Source: Vreelandella stevensii S18214 (lineage in GTDB: Bacteria; Pseudomonadota; Gammaproteobacteria; Pseudomonadales; Halomonadaceae). Taken from it: DNA of 34,184 nt. The notes beneath the pieces were generated by a model. It was not told where the DNA came from. It did not search any database and saw nothing but the letters and a program-made list of their open reading frames with translations. Where the stretch lies: contig NZ_AJTS01000012.1 of the NCBI RefSeq assembly GCF_000275725.1, positions 1 to 34,184 on the forward strand. Reading direction: 5' to 3'. The translations under genes and the position numbers were made by a program. Positions 17,788-26,610 of this stretch are shown piece after piece (position 1 is the first letter of the stretch; each line of letters opens with the position of its first letter).

Positions 17788-18399
17788 ATGGCCCATACCC
17801 TTCCTGAATTACCGTACGCTTACGATGCACTCGAGCCGCACATCGATGCGATGACGATGGAGATTCATCACTCTCGTCACCACAATACCTACGTGACCAA
17901 CCTGAACGGCGCTTTGGAAGGCACCGGTCTAGAAGATGTGCCCGTAGAAGAGCTGGTCGCCAATCTGGATCGCGTGCCGGAAGAGAAGCGTCAGGCCGTC
18001 ATCAACAACGGCGGTGGTCACGCCAACCACTCCATGTTCTGGCAGATGATGTCTCCCAATGGTGGCGGTCAGCCCCAGGGTGATGTTGCCAAGGCCATCG
18101 ACGCCGAGCTGGGTGGCCTCGATGCGTTCAAGGACGCTTTCAAGAAAGCTGCGCTGGGCCGTTTTGGCAGCGGCTGGGCGTGGCTATCTGTCACACCCGA
18201 GAAGAAGCTGGTGGTCGAGAACACGCTCAACCAGGATAGCCCTCTGATGCATGGCAACACCCCGCTGCTGGGTCTGGATGTATGGGAGCATGCGTACTAC
18301 CTCAAGTTCCAGAACAAGCGCCCCGACTATGTTGACGCTTTCTTCAACGTCGTGAACTGGGAAGACGTCGAGCGTCGCTACCAGGCTGCCAAGGCCTGA
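17788..18399 (+). CDS. sodA: Superoxide dismutase, Mn type
   Basis: Converts superoxide to oxygen and hydrogen peroxide in the cytosol. The 203-residue protein has metal ligands His27 (MEIHHSRHH), His81 ([11 protein letters not shown]), Asp164 and His168 ([14 protein letters not shown]). Gly77 together with Gln149 (in LNQDSPL) is the signature of Mn-type enzymes, whereas Fe types place the glutamine near position 69 of the E. coli SodB numbering. Mn use is therefore likely, though a cambialistic enzyme cannot be excluded. The ATG at 17788 has AAGGAG ten bases upstream, and a longer in-frame reading from 17752 has no family support. It is monocistronic, bounded by terminators on both sides. 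Confidence 0.94.
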   Translation: MAHTLPELPYAYDALEPHIDAMTMEIHHSRHHNTYVTNLNGALEGTGLEDVPVEELVANLDRVPEEKRQAVINNGGGHANHSMFWQMMSPNGGGQPQGDVAKAIDAELGGLDAFKDAFKKAALGRFGSGWAWLSVTPEKKLVVENTLNQDSPLMHGNTPLLGLDVWEHAYYLKFQNKRPDYVDAFFNVVNWEDVERRYQAAKA

Positions 18400-18440
18400 T
18401 AATGGTCGAAAATTGCGCCTGAGCGCGTGATTTTGCAGTT

Positions 18441-18475
18441 AAAGCCGCCCCCTGTCAGGGGGCGGCTTTTTTGTT
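18441..18475 (+). terminator. Intrinsic terminator after sodA
   Basis: AAAGCCGCCCCCT (18441-18453) pairs perfectly with AGGGGGCGGCTTT (18457-18469) around a GTC loop, and T-rich sequence follows. It is one of the strongest hairpins in the window. Confidence 0.93.
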
Positions 18476-18524
18476 TTTGGGTATAGCGCTGGGTATGGCT
18501 TGTCAATAACCTGTGGATGAAAAA

Positions 18525-18540
18525 ATACCATATATGCTTG
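18525..18540. promoter_or_regulatory. Candidate NrdR box 1 (degenerate)
   Basis: ATACCATATATGCTTG, with palindromic core CATATATG centred at 18532.5, resembles the NrdR box (ACACWATATATWGTGT). Its centre lies exactly 31 bp from that of box 2, the three-helical-turn spacing typical of paired NrdR boxes. It is weaker than box 2. Confidence 0.55.
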
Positions 18541-18555
18541 AATTGATTTTCTGGT

Positions 18556-18571
18556 GGTCTATATATAGTAT
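18556..18571. promoter_or_regulatory. Candidate NrdR box 2
   Basis: GGTCTATATATAGTAT contains the perfect palindrome CTATATATAG, the core of the NrdR consensus. It overlaps likely -10 sequences (TATATA or TATAGT) that pair with TTGAAT or TTGATT upstream (18538-18548), so bound NrdR would block polymerase. NrdR is the zinc/ATP-cone repressor of ribonucleotide reductase operons. Confidence 0.7.
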
Positions 18572-18647
18572 GCGTGGAGAATTTTAGAGGGGTAGCGCCA
18601 TTGCCATGCGCTACCCGAAAAGTGTCGCTATGAAAAGGAAAATAGCC

Positions 18648-18869
18648 ATGGAAATCCAAATTTATAGCAAGCCTGCCTGCGTACAGTGCACCGCTACCTA
18701 TCGTGCGCTGGACAAGCAGGGTTTGGAGTACACCGTGATCGACATTACGGAAGCATCAGGCGCACAGCAGCAGGTCGAAGCCCTCGGCTATCGCCAGTTG
18801 CCGGTCGTGGTCGTCGGTGAAGATCACTGGTCCGGCTTCCGCCCTGACCGTATTCAGGCGCTGGCGTAG
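18648..18869 (+). CDS. nrdH: Glutaredoxin-like protein NrdH
   Basis: NrdH is the thioredoxin-reductase-dependent hydrogen donor for class Ib ribonucleotide reductase. The 73-residue protein has the redox site CVQC (Cys11 and Cys14) and the C-terminal motif [21 protein letters not shown], with the WSGFRPD signature that separates NrdH from ordinary glutaredoxins. The ATG at 18648 follows AAAAGGAAAA. It is the first gene of nrdHIEF, ten bases before nrdI. Confidence 0.96.
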   Translation: MEIQIYSKPACVQCTATYRALDKQGLEYTVIDITEASGAQQQVEALGYRQLPVVVVGEDHWSGFRPDRIQALA

Positions 18870-18879
18870 TTCAGCCGCC

Positions 18880-19329
18880 ATGCACACGGCCACGGTGGAA
18901 ACCAGGCAGGCGGGTACGCTGGTCTATTTTTCCACCAAGTCAGGCAATACCCATCGGTTTATCGAAAGGCTTGGCTTGAGCGCCCAGCGGCTGCCATTGA
19001 ATCGTGAAGAGCCCACTCCACGCGTCACGCAGCCTTACATATTGGTGACGCCTACCTACGGCGGTGGCTATGCACAAGGCGCCGTGCCGGGGCAGGTGAT
19101 TCGCTTCTTGAACGATGAGCACAATCGACACCTCATTCGAGGTGTCATTGCCTCGGGTAATACGAATTTTGGTGAAGCTTACGGGTTGGCAGGGCGCATC
19201 ATCGCGCAAAAGTGCCAGGTACCGCTGCTTTATCGCTTTGAACTGTTTGGCACCGATGACGATGTCGCCAAGGTCCGCAAAGGAGTAGAAGAGTTTTGGA
19301 AACGTCAAGCTCAGTCTCTAACAACGTAG
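18880..19329 (+). CDS. nrdI: Flavodoxin-like protein NrdI
   Basis: NrdI is an FMN protein that supplies superoxide to NrdF so that its dimanganese-tyrosyl radical cofactor can be assembled. The 149-residue protein has [20 protein letters not shown] (phosphate loop), LVTPTYGGG and the highly conserved [20 protein letters not shown] with [10 protein letters not shown]. The ATG at 18880 has only a weak ribosome site and could be coupled to nrdH. A GTG five codons later is an alternative. Its end overlaps nrdE by 34 bp. Confidence 0.94.
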   Translation: MHTATVETRQAGTLVYFSTKSGNTHRFIERLGLSAQRLPLNREEPTPRVTQPYILVTPTYGGGYAQGAVPGQVIRFLNDEHNRHLIRGVIASGNTNFGEAYGLAGRIIAQKCQVPLLYRFELFGTDDDVAKVRKGVEEFWKRQAQSLTT

Positions 19330-21509
19330 CGTCCACTAGCGCCGCTACCAAGAAGTCGGCAGAAGCGAAACGTCCTGCTGCGGGTACCAACGAAGCGCGC
19401 ACGCTGGACTATCATGCGCTCAACGCGATGCTCAATCTCTACGGTGCCAACGGCGAACTGCAGTTGGACAAGGACCGCGAAGCGGCGCGTCAGTACTTCC
19501 TTCAGCACGTCAACCAGAACACGGTTTTCTTCCACTCATTGGAAGAGAAGCTGGACTACCTGATGGAAGAGGGCTATTACGAAGCCACCGTACTCGATCA
19601 GTACAGCTTCGAATTCATCAAGTCGCTGTTCGAGCAGGCGTATGCCTACAAGTTTCGCTTCCCCAGCTTCCTGGGTGCCTTCAAGTACTACACCAGCTAT
19701 ACGCTGAAGACCTTCGATGGCAAGCGCTACCTGGAACGCTACGAAGATCGCGTGTGCATGGTTGCCCTGACGCTGGCTCGTGGTGATGAAGCGCTGGCCA
19801 AGTCGCTGGTGGATGAAGTGATCAGCGGTCGCTTCCAGCCAGCCACGCCGACTTTCCTGAACTGCGGCAAGCAGCAGCGCGGCGAGCTGGTGTCGTGCTT
19901 CCTGCTGCGTATCGAAGACAACATGGAGTCGATCGGTCGGTCGATCAACTCGGCGCTGCAGCTCTCCAAGCGTGGCGGTGGGGTGGCGTTCCTGCTGACC
20001 AACATCCGTGAGTCTGGCGCGCCGATCAAGCGTATCGAAAACCAGTCGTCGGGCATCATCCCCATCATGAAATTGCTGGAAGATGCGTTCTCCTACGCCA
20101 ACCAGCTGGGCGCACGCCAGGGGGCCGGGGCCGTATACCTGAATGCTCACCATCCCGACATTCTGCGTTTCCTCGACACCAAGCGCGAAAATGCCGACGA
20201 AAAGATCCGCATCAAGACGCTCTCGCTGGGCGTGACCATTCCGGACATCACGTTCGAACTGGCCAAGCGTAACGACGACATGTACCTGTTCTCCCCCTAC
20301 GATGTAGAGCGGGTCTACGGGGTGCCGTTTGGCGATATCAGCGTCACCGAGAAGTACCATGAAATGGTGGCGGATGCGCGCATTCGCAAGCAGAAAATCA
20401 ATGCTCGCGCCTTCTTCCAGACGCTGGCTGAGCTGCAGTTCGAGTCCGGCTACCCGTACATCATGTTCGAAGATACGGTCAATCGCGCCAATCCGATTGC
20501 CGGTCGCATCAACATGAGCAACCTCTGCTCCGAGATTCTGCAGGTCAACACGCCGACCGAGTATGACGACGACCTGGGGTATCGCGACATCGGTCAGGAC
20601 ATCTCCTGCAACCTGGGCTCGATGAACATTGCCAAGGTCATGGATTCGGGCGATATCGGCACCAGCGTCGAGATCGCCATTCGCGGCCTGACCGCCGTGT
20701 CCGAAATGAGCAACCTGAGCAGCGTGCCCTCGATTGCCGAAGGGAATGCCAAGTCGCGTGCGATTGGTCTGGGGCAGATGAACCTGCACGGTTTCCTGGC
20801 GCGTGAGCATATCTATTACGGTTCGGAAGAGGGGTTGGATTTCACCAACCTGTACTTCTACTGCGTCGCGTTCCATGCCATTCGTGCCTCGAACCAGCTG
20901 GCCATCGAGCATGGCGCCACCTTCGCCGGTTTCGAGGACTCCACCTACGCGTCGGGCACGTTCTTCGACAAGTACACCGACCAGGCCTGGCTGCCGCGTA
21001 CCGAAAAAGTGCGCCACCTGTTCGAGCGCAGTGGTATTGCACTGCCGACCCAGGAAGATTGGCAGGCCCTGAAGGCCTCGGTCATGGCGCGCGGCCTGTA
21101 TAACCGCAACCTGCAGGCAGTGCCGCCCACGGGCTCGATTTCCTATATCAACAACTCCACCTCCAGCATTCATCCGGTGGCGGCGAGAATCGAGATTCGT
21201 AAAGAAGGCAAGCTGGGACGGGTCTATTATCCGGCGCCGTTCTTGAATGAAGCCAACTTCGATTACTTCCAGGATGCCTATGAAATTGGCCCTGAGAAAA
21301 TCATCGATACTTATGCAGAAGCGTCGAAGCACGTGGATCAGGGGCTGTCGCTGACGCTGTTCTTCCCTGATACCGCCACCACTCGGGATATCAACAAGGC
21401 GCAGATCTATGCATGGCGCAAGGGCATCAAGACCCTTTACTACATTCGCTTGCGCCAAAGCGCGCTGGAAGGCACCGAGGTAGAAGGCTGTGTCTCCTGC
21501 ACGCTGTAA
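19296..21509 (+). CDS. nrdE: Class Ib ribonucleotide reductase, large subunit
   Basis: NrdE reduces ribonucleoside diphosphates to deoxy forms in complex with NrdF. The 737-residue protein lacks an N-terminal ATP-cone, as expected for class Ib. The redox pair is Cys201 (ELVSCFLL) and Cys438 (SCNLGSMN). The radical cysteine is Cys411 (NLCSEI), and the C-terminal shuttle pair is CVSC (732-735). The start is a TTG at 19296, preceded by AAAGGAG ten bases upstream. No ATG or GTG occurs in frame before residue 45, which lies inside the conserved DYHALNAM segment, so TTG is the only sensible start. The N-terminus is about 24 residues longer than in E. coli and is rich in Ser, Ala, Lys and Glu. Confidence 0.95.
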   Translation: METSSSVSNNVASTSAATKKSAEAKRPAAGTNEARTLDYHALNAMLNLYGANGELQLDKDREAARQYFLQHVNQNTVFFHSLEEKLDYLMEEGYYEATVLDQYSFEFIKSLFEQAYAYKFRFPSFLGAFKYYTSYTLKTFDGKRYLERYEDRVCMVALTLARGDEALAKSLVDEVISGRFQPATPTFLNCGKQQRGELVSCFLLRIEDNMESIGRSINSALQLSKRGGGVAFLLTNIRESGAPIKRIENQSSGIIPIMKLLEDAFSYANQLGARQGAGAVYLNAHHPDILRFLDTKRENADEKIRIKTLSLGVTIPDITFELAKRNDDMYLFSPYDVERVYGVPFGDISVTEKYHEMVADARIRKQKINARAFFQTLAELQFESGYPYIMFEDTVNRANPIAGRINMSNLCSEILQVNTPTEYDDDLGYRDIGQDISCNLGSMNIAKVMDSGDIGTSVEIAIRGLTAVSEMSNLSSVPSIAEGNAKSRAIGLGQMNLHGFLAREHIYYGSEEGLDFTNLYFYCVAFHAIRASNQLAIEHGATFAGFEDSTYASGTFFDKYTDQAWLPRTEKVRHLFERSGIALPTQEDWQALKASVMARGLYNRNLQAVPPTGSISYINNSTSSIHPVAARIEIRKEGKLGRVYYPAPFLNEANFDYFQDAYEIGPEKIIDTYAEASKHVDQGLSLTLFFPDTATTRDINKAQIYAWRKGIKTLYYIRLRQSALEGTEVEGCVSCTL

Positions 21510-21541
21510 CGATATTCCCACTGGCATGTGATGACGTTTAG

Positions 21542-22525
<984 letters not shown>

Positions 22526-22547
22526 TCGTTCAATTAGCGTGCCACTC

Positions 22548-22576
22548 AACGGGAGCCTCAGAGCTCCCGTTTTTTA
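22548..22576 (+). terminator. Intrinsic terminator after nrdF
   Basis: AACGGGAGC (22548-22556) pairs with GCTCCCGTT (22563-22571) around CTCAGA, and T continues to 22575. It ends nrdHIEF. Confidence 0.9.
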
Positions 22577-22608
22577 TGGGTGATGAAAAGATTTCGTTAT
22601 TGAATGTT

Positions 22609-22627
22609 AATGATAAATATTGTCATT
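22609..22627. promoter_or_regulatory. Strong candidate Fur box before the TonB operon
   Basis: AATGATAAATATTGTCATT matches the 7-1-7 Fur consensus TGATAAT-N-ATTATCA at 12 of 14 core positions, and its AA/TT flanks extend the inverted repeat to 19 bp. It contains TTGTCA (22620-22625), a plausible -35 for the downstream operon. Bound Fur-Fe(II) would block that promoter. It stands 117 bp before the first gene of the TonB cluster. Confidence 0.75.
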
Positions 22628-22743
22628 TGCTCTATTGATGGTAGGCTATGCACGCTAACGATTTAAACGCAAATCGTTCTTATATTTGGTGAGCCTTGGC
22701 GAGCTGATACTGATAGCGCGCTGAGCAGTGATGGAGAGACGAC

Positions 22744-23514
22744 GTGCTGAAAAGGCCTTTCTTTGCCTTGAGCGGATATTGGCTTGCTGGAATGCTGGCC
22801 AGTACATCGCTGATGGCGAGCGATGAAACGATGGATCAGGCGGCCCAGAGTGTCGAGGCCCAGCAAGTGCAATCTGAGCTGCAGCAGCAAATCGACAGGG
22901 CCGACGAAGCAACGCGAGAACAGTTGGAAGAATTGCGCCAACTGGAGCAGGAGACGCGGCAGATGAGCGCTTCCAATGCTGCCCTGAGCAGTCGCCTGGC
23001 CAGTGAGGCGGAGCGCCAGCAGCGGTTGGCCCAGGCGTTGGATACGCTGAGCGATACACGTGCTGCGCTGCCGGTCATCGAGCAGGATATGGCCGAACAG
23101 CTCACCCGATGGATCGAGTCGGATCTGCCTTTCCTGCGTGGCGAGCGTTTGGCACGGGTAGAAGGGGTAGAGGTATCCTCCCAGGAGAGCGCCGAACGGA
23201 TTGCCGAGCTGCTCGAAGCCTGGCGTGCAGAGCTGGCATACGGCCGCCAGGTAGATAGCTGGCGGGGGCGTTTGCAACGCGACGGCGGGGCTCCTCGGGA
23301 AGTCGATTATCTGCGTATTGGGCGTATTAGCCTCTATTACCTGACGCCGGATGGCCGTGAGGGCGGCGTATGGGACCAGCAGCGCGGTGAATGGCTAGCG
23401 CTGGAAGAGCGTGCACGCCGAGAAGTGCGTAATGGCCTGCGTATTGCCGATGATCAGCGTACGCCTGAACTGCTGCAATTGCCGCTATCGATTACCGCCA
23501 CAGGAGCGCCGTAA
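22744..23514 (+). CDS. DUF3450 family periplasmic coiled-coil protein
   Basis: First gene of a TonB-type energy-transduction operon. The 256-residue product has an N-terminal signal-like segment (about residues 5-25, possible cleavage after LMA). A long Gln/Glu/Leu-rich coiled coil follows (about 28-105), then a C-terminal domain with LPFLRGERLAR and VDYLRIGRISLYYLTPDG. This matches DUF3450 as I know it, a family found almost always beside TtpC-type ExbB proteins in marine gammaproteobacteria. It is probably periplasmic. The start is GTG at 22744 with GGAGAG upstream. Its stop and the next ATG share one base (TAATG). The biochemical function is not established. Confidence 0.85.
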   Translation: MLKRPFFALSGYWLAGMLASTSLMASDETMDQAAQSVEAQQVQSELQQQIDRADEATREQLEELRQLEQETRQMSASNAALSSRLASEAERQQRLAQALDTLSDTRAALPVIEQDMAEQLTRWIESDLPFLRGERLARVEGVEVSSQESAERIAELLEAWRAELAYGRQVDSWRGRLQRDGGAPREVDYLRIGRISLYYLTPDGREGGVWDQQRGEWLALEERARREVRNGLRIADDQRTPELLQLPLSITATGAP

Positions 23515-24884
23515 TGAAACTATTCAGCTATCGGCGCGGCGTGCACAAGATGGCCTGCCTGCTGCTGGCCATGAGCGTTTGGGCGAGCGCCCCGGCCATC
23601 GCCCAAAGCAGTGGTGATGTCACGACGCTACGTGATGCCCGCGAAGCAGCAGAGGCGCGAGACCAGGCGCGGCTGCAGTCGTTTCTGGAAGATCAGGACG
23701 CCCTGGCCGCGGCCCTGGAGGAAGCGCGCGCCGCGCACGCAGCCGCCGAGCAGGAGCAGGTTGCCCTGCAGGCGCAACAGCAAGAGCAGGCCGAACAGGC
23801 CGAGCTCCTGGCTCAGCGTCAGGATGAGCAGGGGGAGGCCCTTACGGCACTGTTGGCCGATCTGACGCGGCACAGCGAGGAGCTGCGCAACGAATTGGGA
23901 GGGGAGAGCTGGCTGACGTTGACGCCTGACGCTTTGCCTCCGCGCCTCAACGACGTCGAGGTGCTGGAGCGTGAGCACCTGGAGAGCGTGGTAGACCGGC
24001 TGGCAGCCTTGACCATGAACACCGGGCAGGCCGAGCGTCTCGAGCTGCCCGTGGCAGACGGTGCGGGCGAGGTTGCGCCTCGTCAGGTGGTCCGTTTGGG
24101 GGATTTTGCCGCTTTCACGGAGTCGGCACTGCTCCGCAAAGGGCAGGATGACCAGAGCCTGGCCGAGCTGCCGCGTACGCCGTCGGAAATCCGCCGCCTG
24201 CTCGCCGCCTACCACCAAGGTGAGAGCCGTGAATTTGCCATCGACCCTACCCAGGGCAGCGTACTGCAGGCGTTGGCACAGCAGCCCAGTCTCTGGGAGC
24301 GTTTCCAGCAGGGGGGGTATGTCGGCTATGTGGTCGTGGTGCTGGGGGGGATCGGTCTGTTGGTGGCGCTGGCGCAATACCTCTATCTGCTGCTGGTGAG
24401 CGCACGGGTGCGTCGTCAACGCCGTCAGTTGGAACAGCCGCGAGCCGACAATCCGCTGGGCCGAGTGCTGCAGCGATTCAAGGACATGGACAAGCATCAA
24501 ACGCCCGAAGCCCTCGAAGCCCGCCTGGATGAAGCGGTGCTGGCAGAGCTGCCGCGCATCGAGCGAGGCCAGCCCATCGTCAAACTGTTGGCCGCCATTG
24601 CGCCGCTGCTGGGCCTGTTGGGTACGGTGACGGGCATGATCGTCACCTTTCAGGCCATTACCGTGTTCGGTACCGGTGACCCGCAGCTCATGGCCGGGGG
24701 GATCAGTCAGGCGCTGGTGACGACGGTGTTGGGGCTGGTGACGGCGGTGCCGCTGCTGTTTGCACAAACGGCACTGTCCAGCCGAAGCCGGTTCATTACG
24801 CAAGTGATCGAAGGGGAGGCCAGTGCCACCCTGGCCGATCACCTGGAAGCGCAGTCTGCCCATCCCGGGCAAGCGGTGAACTGA
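23514..24884 (+). CDS. TtpC-like MotA/TolQ/ExbB proton-channel protein with periplasmic coiled coil
   Basis: Large ExbB-superfamily protein of 456 residues resembling TtpC, a partner needed by the Vibrio TonB2 system. It has a signal peptide (to about residue 31, ending in APAIAQ). A periplasmic Ala/Glu/Gln-rich coiled coil follows (about 40-125), then a spacer. The channel domain has transmembrane segments GYVGYVVVVLGGIGLLVALA (about 270-295), AAIAPLLGLLGTVTGMIVTF (about 360-380) and LVTTVLGLVTAVPLLFAQT (about 400-420). The LLGTVTGMI motif is the family signature. It overlaps the gene before by one base and is one base from the ExbB gene. It likely couples the proton gradient to TonB action. 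Confidence 0.88.
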   Translation: MKLFSYRRGVHKMACLLLAMSVWASAPAIAQSSGDVTTLRDAREAAEARDQARLQSFLEDQDALAAALEEARAAHAAAEQEQVALQAQQQEQAEQAELLAQRQDEQGEALTALLADLTRHSEELRNELGGESWLTLTPDALPPRLNDVEVLEREHLESVVDRLAALTMNTGQAERLELPVADGAGEVAPRQVVRLGDFAAFTESALLRKGQDDQSLAELPRTPSEIRRLLAAYHQGESREFAIDPTQGSVLQALAQQPSLWERFQQGGYVGYVVVVLGGIGLLVALAQYLYLLLVSARVRRQRRQLEQPRADNPLGRVLQRFKDMDKHQTPEALEARLDEAVLAELPRIERGQPIVKLLAAIAPLLGLLGTVTGMIVTFQAITVFGTGDPQLMAGGISQALVTTVLGLVTAVPLLFAQTALSSRSRFITQVIEGEASATLADHLEAQSAHPGQAVN

Positions 24885-24885
24885 T

Positions 24886-25428
24886 ATGCCGACGTTGCCC
24901 CTTTGGCTGGAGCCGGTGGAGCGGCTGTTGGACGCCGGTGGCGCGGTGCTGGTGGTGCTGGCGCTGGTGGCCGTGCTGGTGTTCGCCATGGCCATCGAAC
25001 GCTGGTGGTACTACCGCATCAGCTGGCGACGTGCGCGGCGTCAGCTGGTGCACCGCTGGGCAGCACGTAGCGACCACCGCAGCTGGAGCGCACGGACGCT
25101 GCGCGATGTGTGGAGTGCGGCCCTGGTGGCCAAGCTGCGTCGGCCGCTGCCCTGGATCAAATTGCTGGTGGCGTTGTGCCCGCTGTTGGGTCTGCTGGGC
25201 ACGGTCACCGGCATGATCACCGTGTTCGACAGCCTTTCCATGAGTGACACCCATCAGGCCAGAGCCATGGCCGATGGCGTGGCCCGAGCCACGCTACCCA
25301 CATTGACAGGCATGGCCATTGCCGTGGTGGGCATGCTGTTTATCAGCCGTTTGGAGCACGTGATTCGCCGCGAAGACCAGCGTCTGCATGATCGCCTGGC
25401 ACGTGCCCTGGAGAAAAATGATGCGTAG
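24886..25428 (+). CDS. ExbB-like proton channel subunit
   Basis: Second, shorter ExbB/MotA/TolQ-family protein of 180 residues, corresponding to ExbB2 of TonB2 systems. An N-terminal transmembrane segment (LVVLALVAVLVFAMAIERWW, about 19-38) is followed by a basic cytoplasmic loop. Two more segments contain LLVALCPLLGLLGTVTGMIT and LPTLTGMAIAVVGMLF. Together with ExbD it should form the proton-driven motor in the inner membrane. The start lies one base after the TtpC-like stop, and the 3' end overlaps exbD, a sign of tight coupling. Confidence 0.9.
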   Translation: MPTLPLWLEPVERLLDAGGAVLVVLALVAVLVFAMAIERWWYYRISWRRARRQLVHRWAARSDHRSWSARTLRDVWSAALVAKLRRPLPWIKLLVALCPLLGLLGTVTGMITVFDSLSMSDTHQARAMADGVARATLPTLTGMAIAVVGMLFISRLEHVIRREDQRLHDRLARALEKNDA

Positions 25429-25828
25429 ACGCCGTTCCATAGAGGCTGTCGAAGAGAGCAATGAAGTCAACCTGACCCCGATGCTGGATGTGGTCTTCAT
25501 CATGCTGATCTTCTTTATCGTGACGACCAGCTTTATCAAGGAGAGTGGCGTAGAGATCGAGCGCCCGGAAGCGGCCGCCGCCACACAGCGTCCGGACGCC
25601 CAGGTGCTGATCGCGATTACGCCGGAAGGAGCCGTCTGGGTGGATGGTCGTCCGGTCGATGCCCATCGCATCGGTCAGGAAGTGGCCGGCATGCTCAGTG
25701 GCGAAGGCTCGGTGGTCATCCAGGCCGATAGAGCGTCCACCACTGGACTGCTGATCGAAGTGATGGATCGCCTGCAGCAGGCAGGTGTAGAGCAAGTGGC
25801 GGTGGCGGCTAGTCGGAGTGCGCCATGA
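25421..25828 (+). CDS. ExbD-like biopolymer transport protein
   Basis: ExbD/TolR-family protein of 135 residues. A short basic cytoplasmic tail (MRRRRSIEAVEE) and NLTPMLDVVFIMLIFFIVTT include the single transmembrane helix with the proton-carrying aspartate in PMLDVVF. The periplasmic domain ends with EVMDRLQQAGVEQVAVA. Two adjacent ATG codons are possible. 25421 is chosen because GGAG lies seven bases before it, while 25418 leaves only four. It overlaps the ExbB gene by 8 bp and the TonB gene by 4 bp. Confidence 0.92.
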   Translation: MRRRRSIEAVEESNEVNLTPMLDVVFIMLIFFIVTTSFIKESGVEIERPEAAAATQRPDAQVLIAITPEGAVWVDGRPVDAHRIGQEVAGMLSGEGSVVIQADRASTTGLLIEVMDRLQQAGVEQVAVAASRSAP

Positions 25829-26592
25829 TACGCCACGGGTTCTCGCTGCTGGCTGGTGCTGCGCTGGCGATGGGGCTGTTCTGGATGCTGGCGCTGCTGG
25901 TGGCACCGCCGGAGCGCAGCGTCGACGAACCAGTCATGTCCATGGCCATGACCATGGTGGAAGCACCTGAGCAGGCTGCCGAGCCGGAAACGCCGCCGCC
26001 AGAGCCTGCCCAGGCGGCTCCTACGGCTCCCCCTCCTGCACCAGCGCCTGCCCCTGCGCCGGTCGCGACGAGTCAGATTGCGCTGCCCGATCTGGCTTTG
26101 CCGGATGCACCGGTAGAGCCGCTGGAGTTGGAGAGTGAGCTGCCGGAGCTTACCGAGGCAAGGTCAGAGCCGACACCGCAACCACGACCGGAGCCTCAGC
26201 CTGCCCCAGAGCCCACGCCGGAGCCTGCCGCAGAGCCCGCGCCGCGCTCCGAGCCATCCACGGCACCGGCGACGGCCGAACGTGAAGCGGCGCCAGCGGC
26301 AGAGCCTGCGCCCTCCAATGAGCCGGTGAGTGTCGGGCAGGTGGCGCCCACGAGTCGCGTCAATCCCACGTACCCCACCCGTGCCCAGCGGCGTGGCATG
26401 GAGGGTTTTGTCGAGGTGGAGTTCGTCATTCGGCGTGATGGCAGCGTCGATAGCGGGACGATTCGCGTCGTCAACGCCCAGCCGCGCCGGGTGTTCGAGC
26501 AGGCGGCGGAGGAGGCTATTGCGCGCTGGCAGTTCGAGCCGAGTCAGCAGCTGCGTCGTGCCACTCAGCGCATCGAATTTCAGTTGCGGTAA
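25825..26592 (+). CDS. TonB-family energy transducer
   Basis: TonB protein of 255 residues that would carry energy from the ExbB-ExbD motor to outer-membrane receptors for siderophores or other nutrients. One N-terminal transmembrane segment (about 8-29) is followed by a long Pro/Ala/Glu-rich periplasmic linker (about 50-165). The C-terminal TonB domain has NPTYPTRAQRRGMEGFVEVE and VVNAQPRRVFEQAAEEAIARW. The short C-terminal domain fits the TonB2 group. The ATG overlaps the exbD stop as ATGA. No TonB-dependent receptor is encoded in the window, so the cargo is unknown. Confidence 0.92.
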   Translation: MIRHGFSLLAGAALAMGLFWMLALLVAPPERSVDEPVMSMAMTMVEAPEQAAEPETPPPEPAQAAPTAPPPAPAPAPAPVATSQIALPDLALPDAPVEPLELESELPELTEARSEPTPQPRPEPQPAPEPTPEPAAEPAPRSEPSTAPATAEREAAPAAEPAPSNEPVSVGQVAPTSRVNPTYPTRAQRRGMEGFVEVEFVIRRDGSVDSGTIRVVNAQPRRVFEQAAEEAIARWQFEPSQQLRRATQRIEFQLR

Positions 26593-26610
26593 GCCCGTCG
26601 AGGGAGCGTT

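Noticed and set aside
23628-24995. A 455-codon open frame on the minus strand
   Set aside because: It is antisense to the TtpC-like gene, with low-complexity Gln/Arg/His-rich translation and no recognisable domain.
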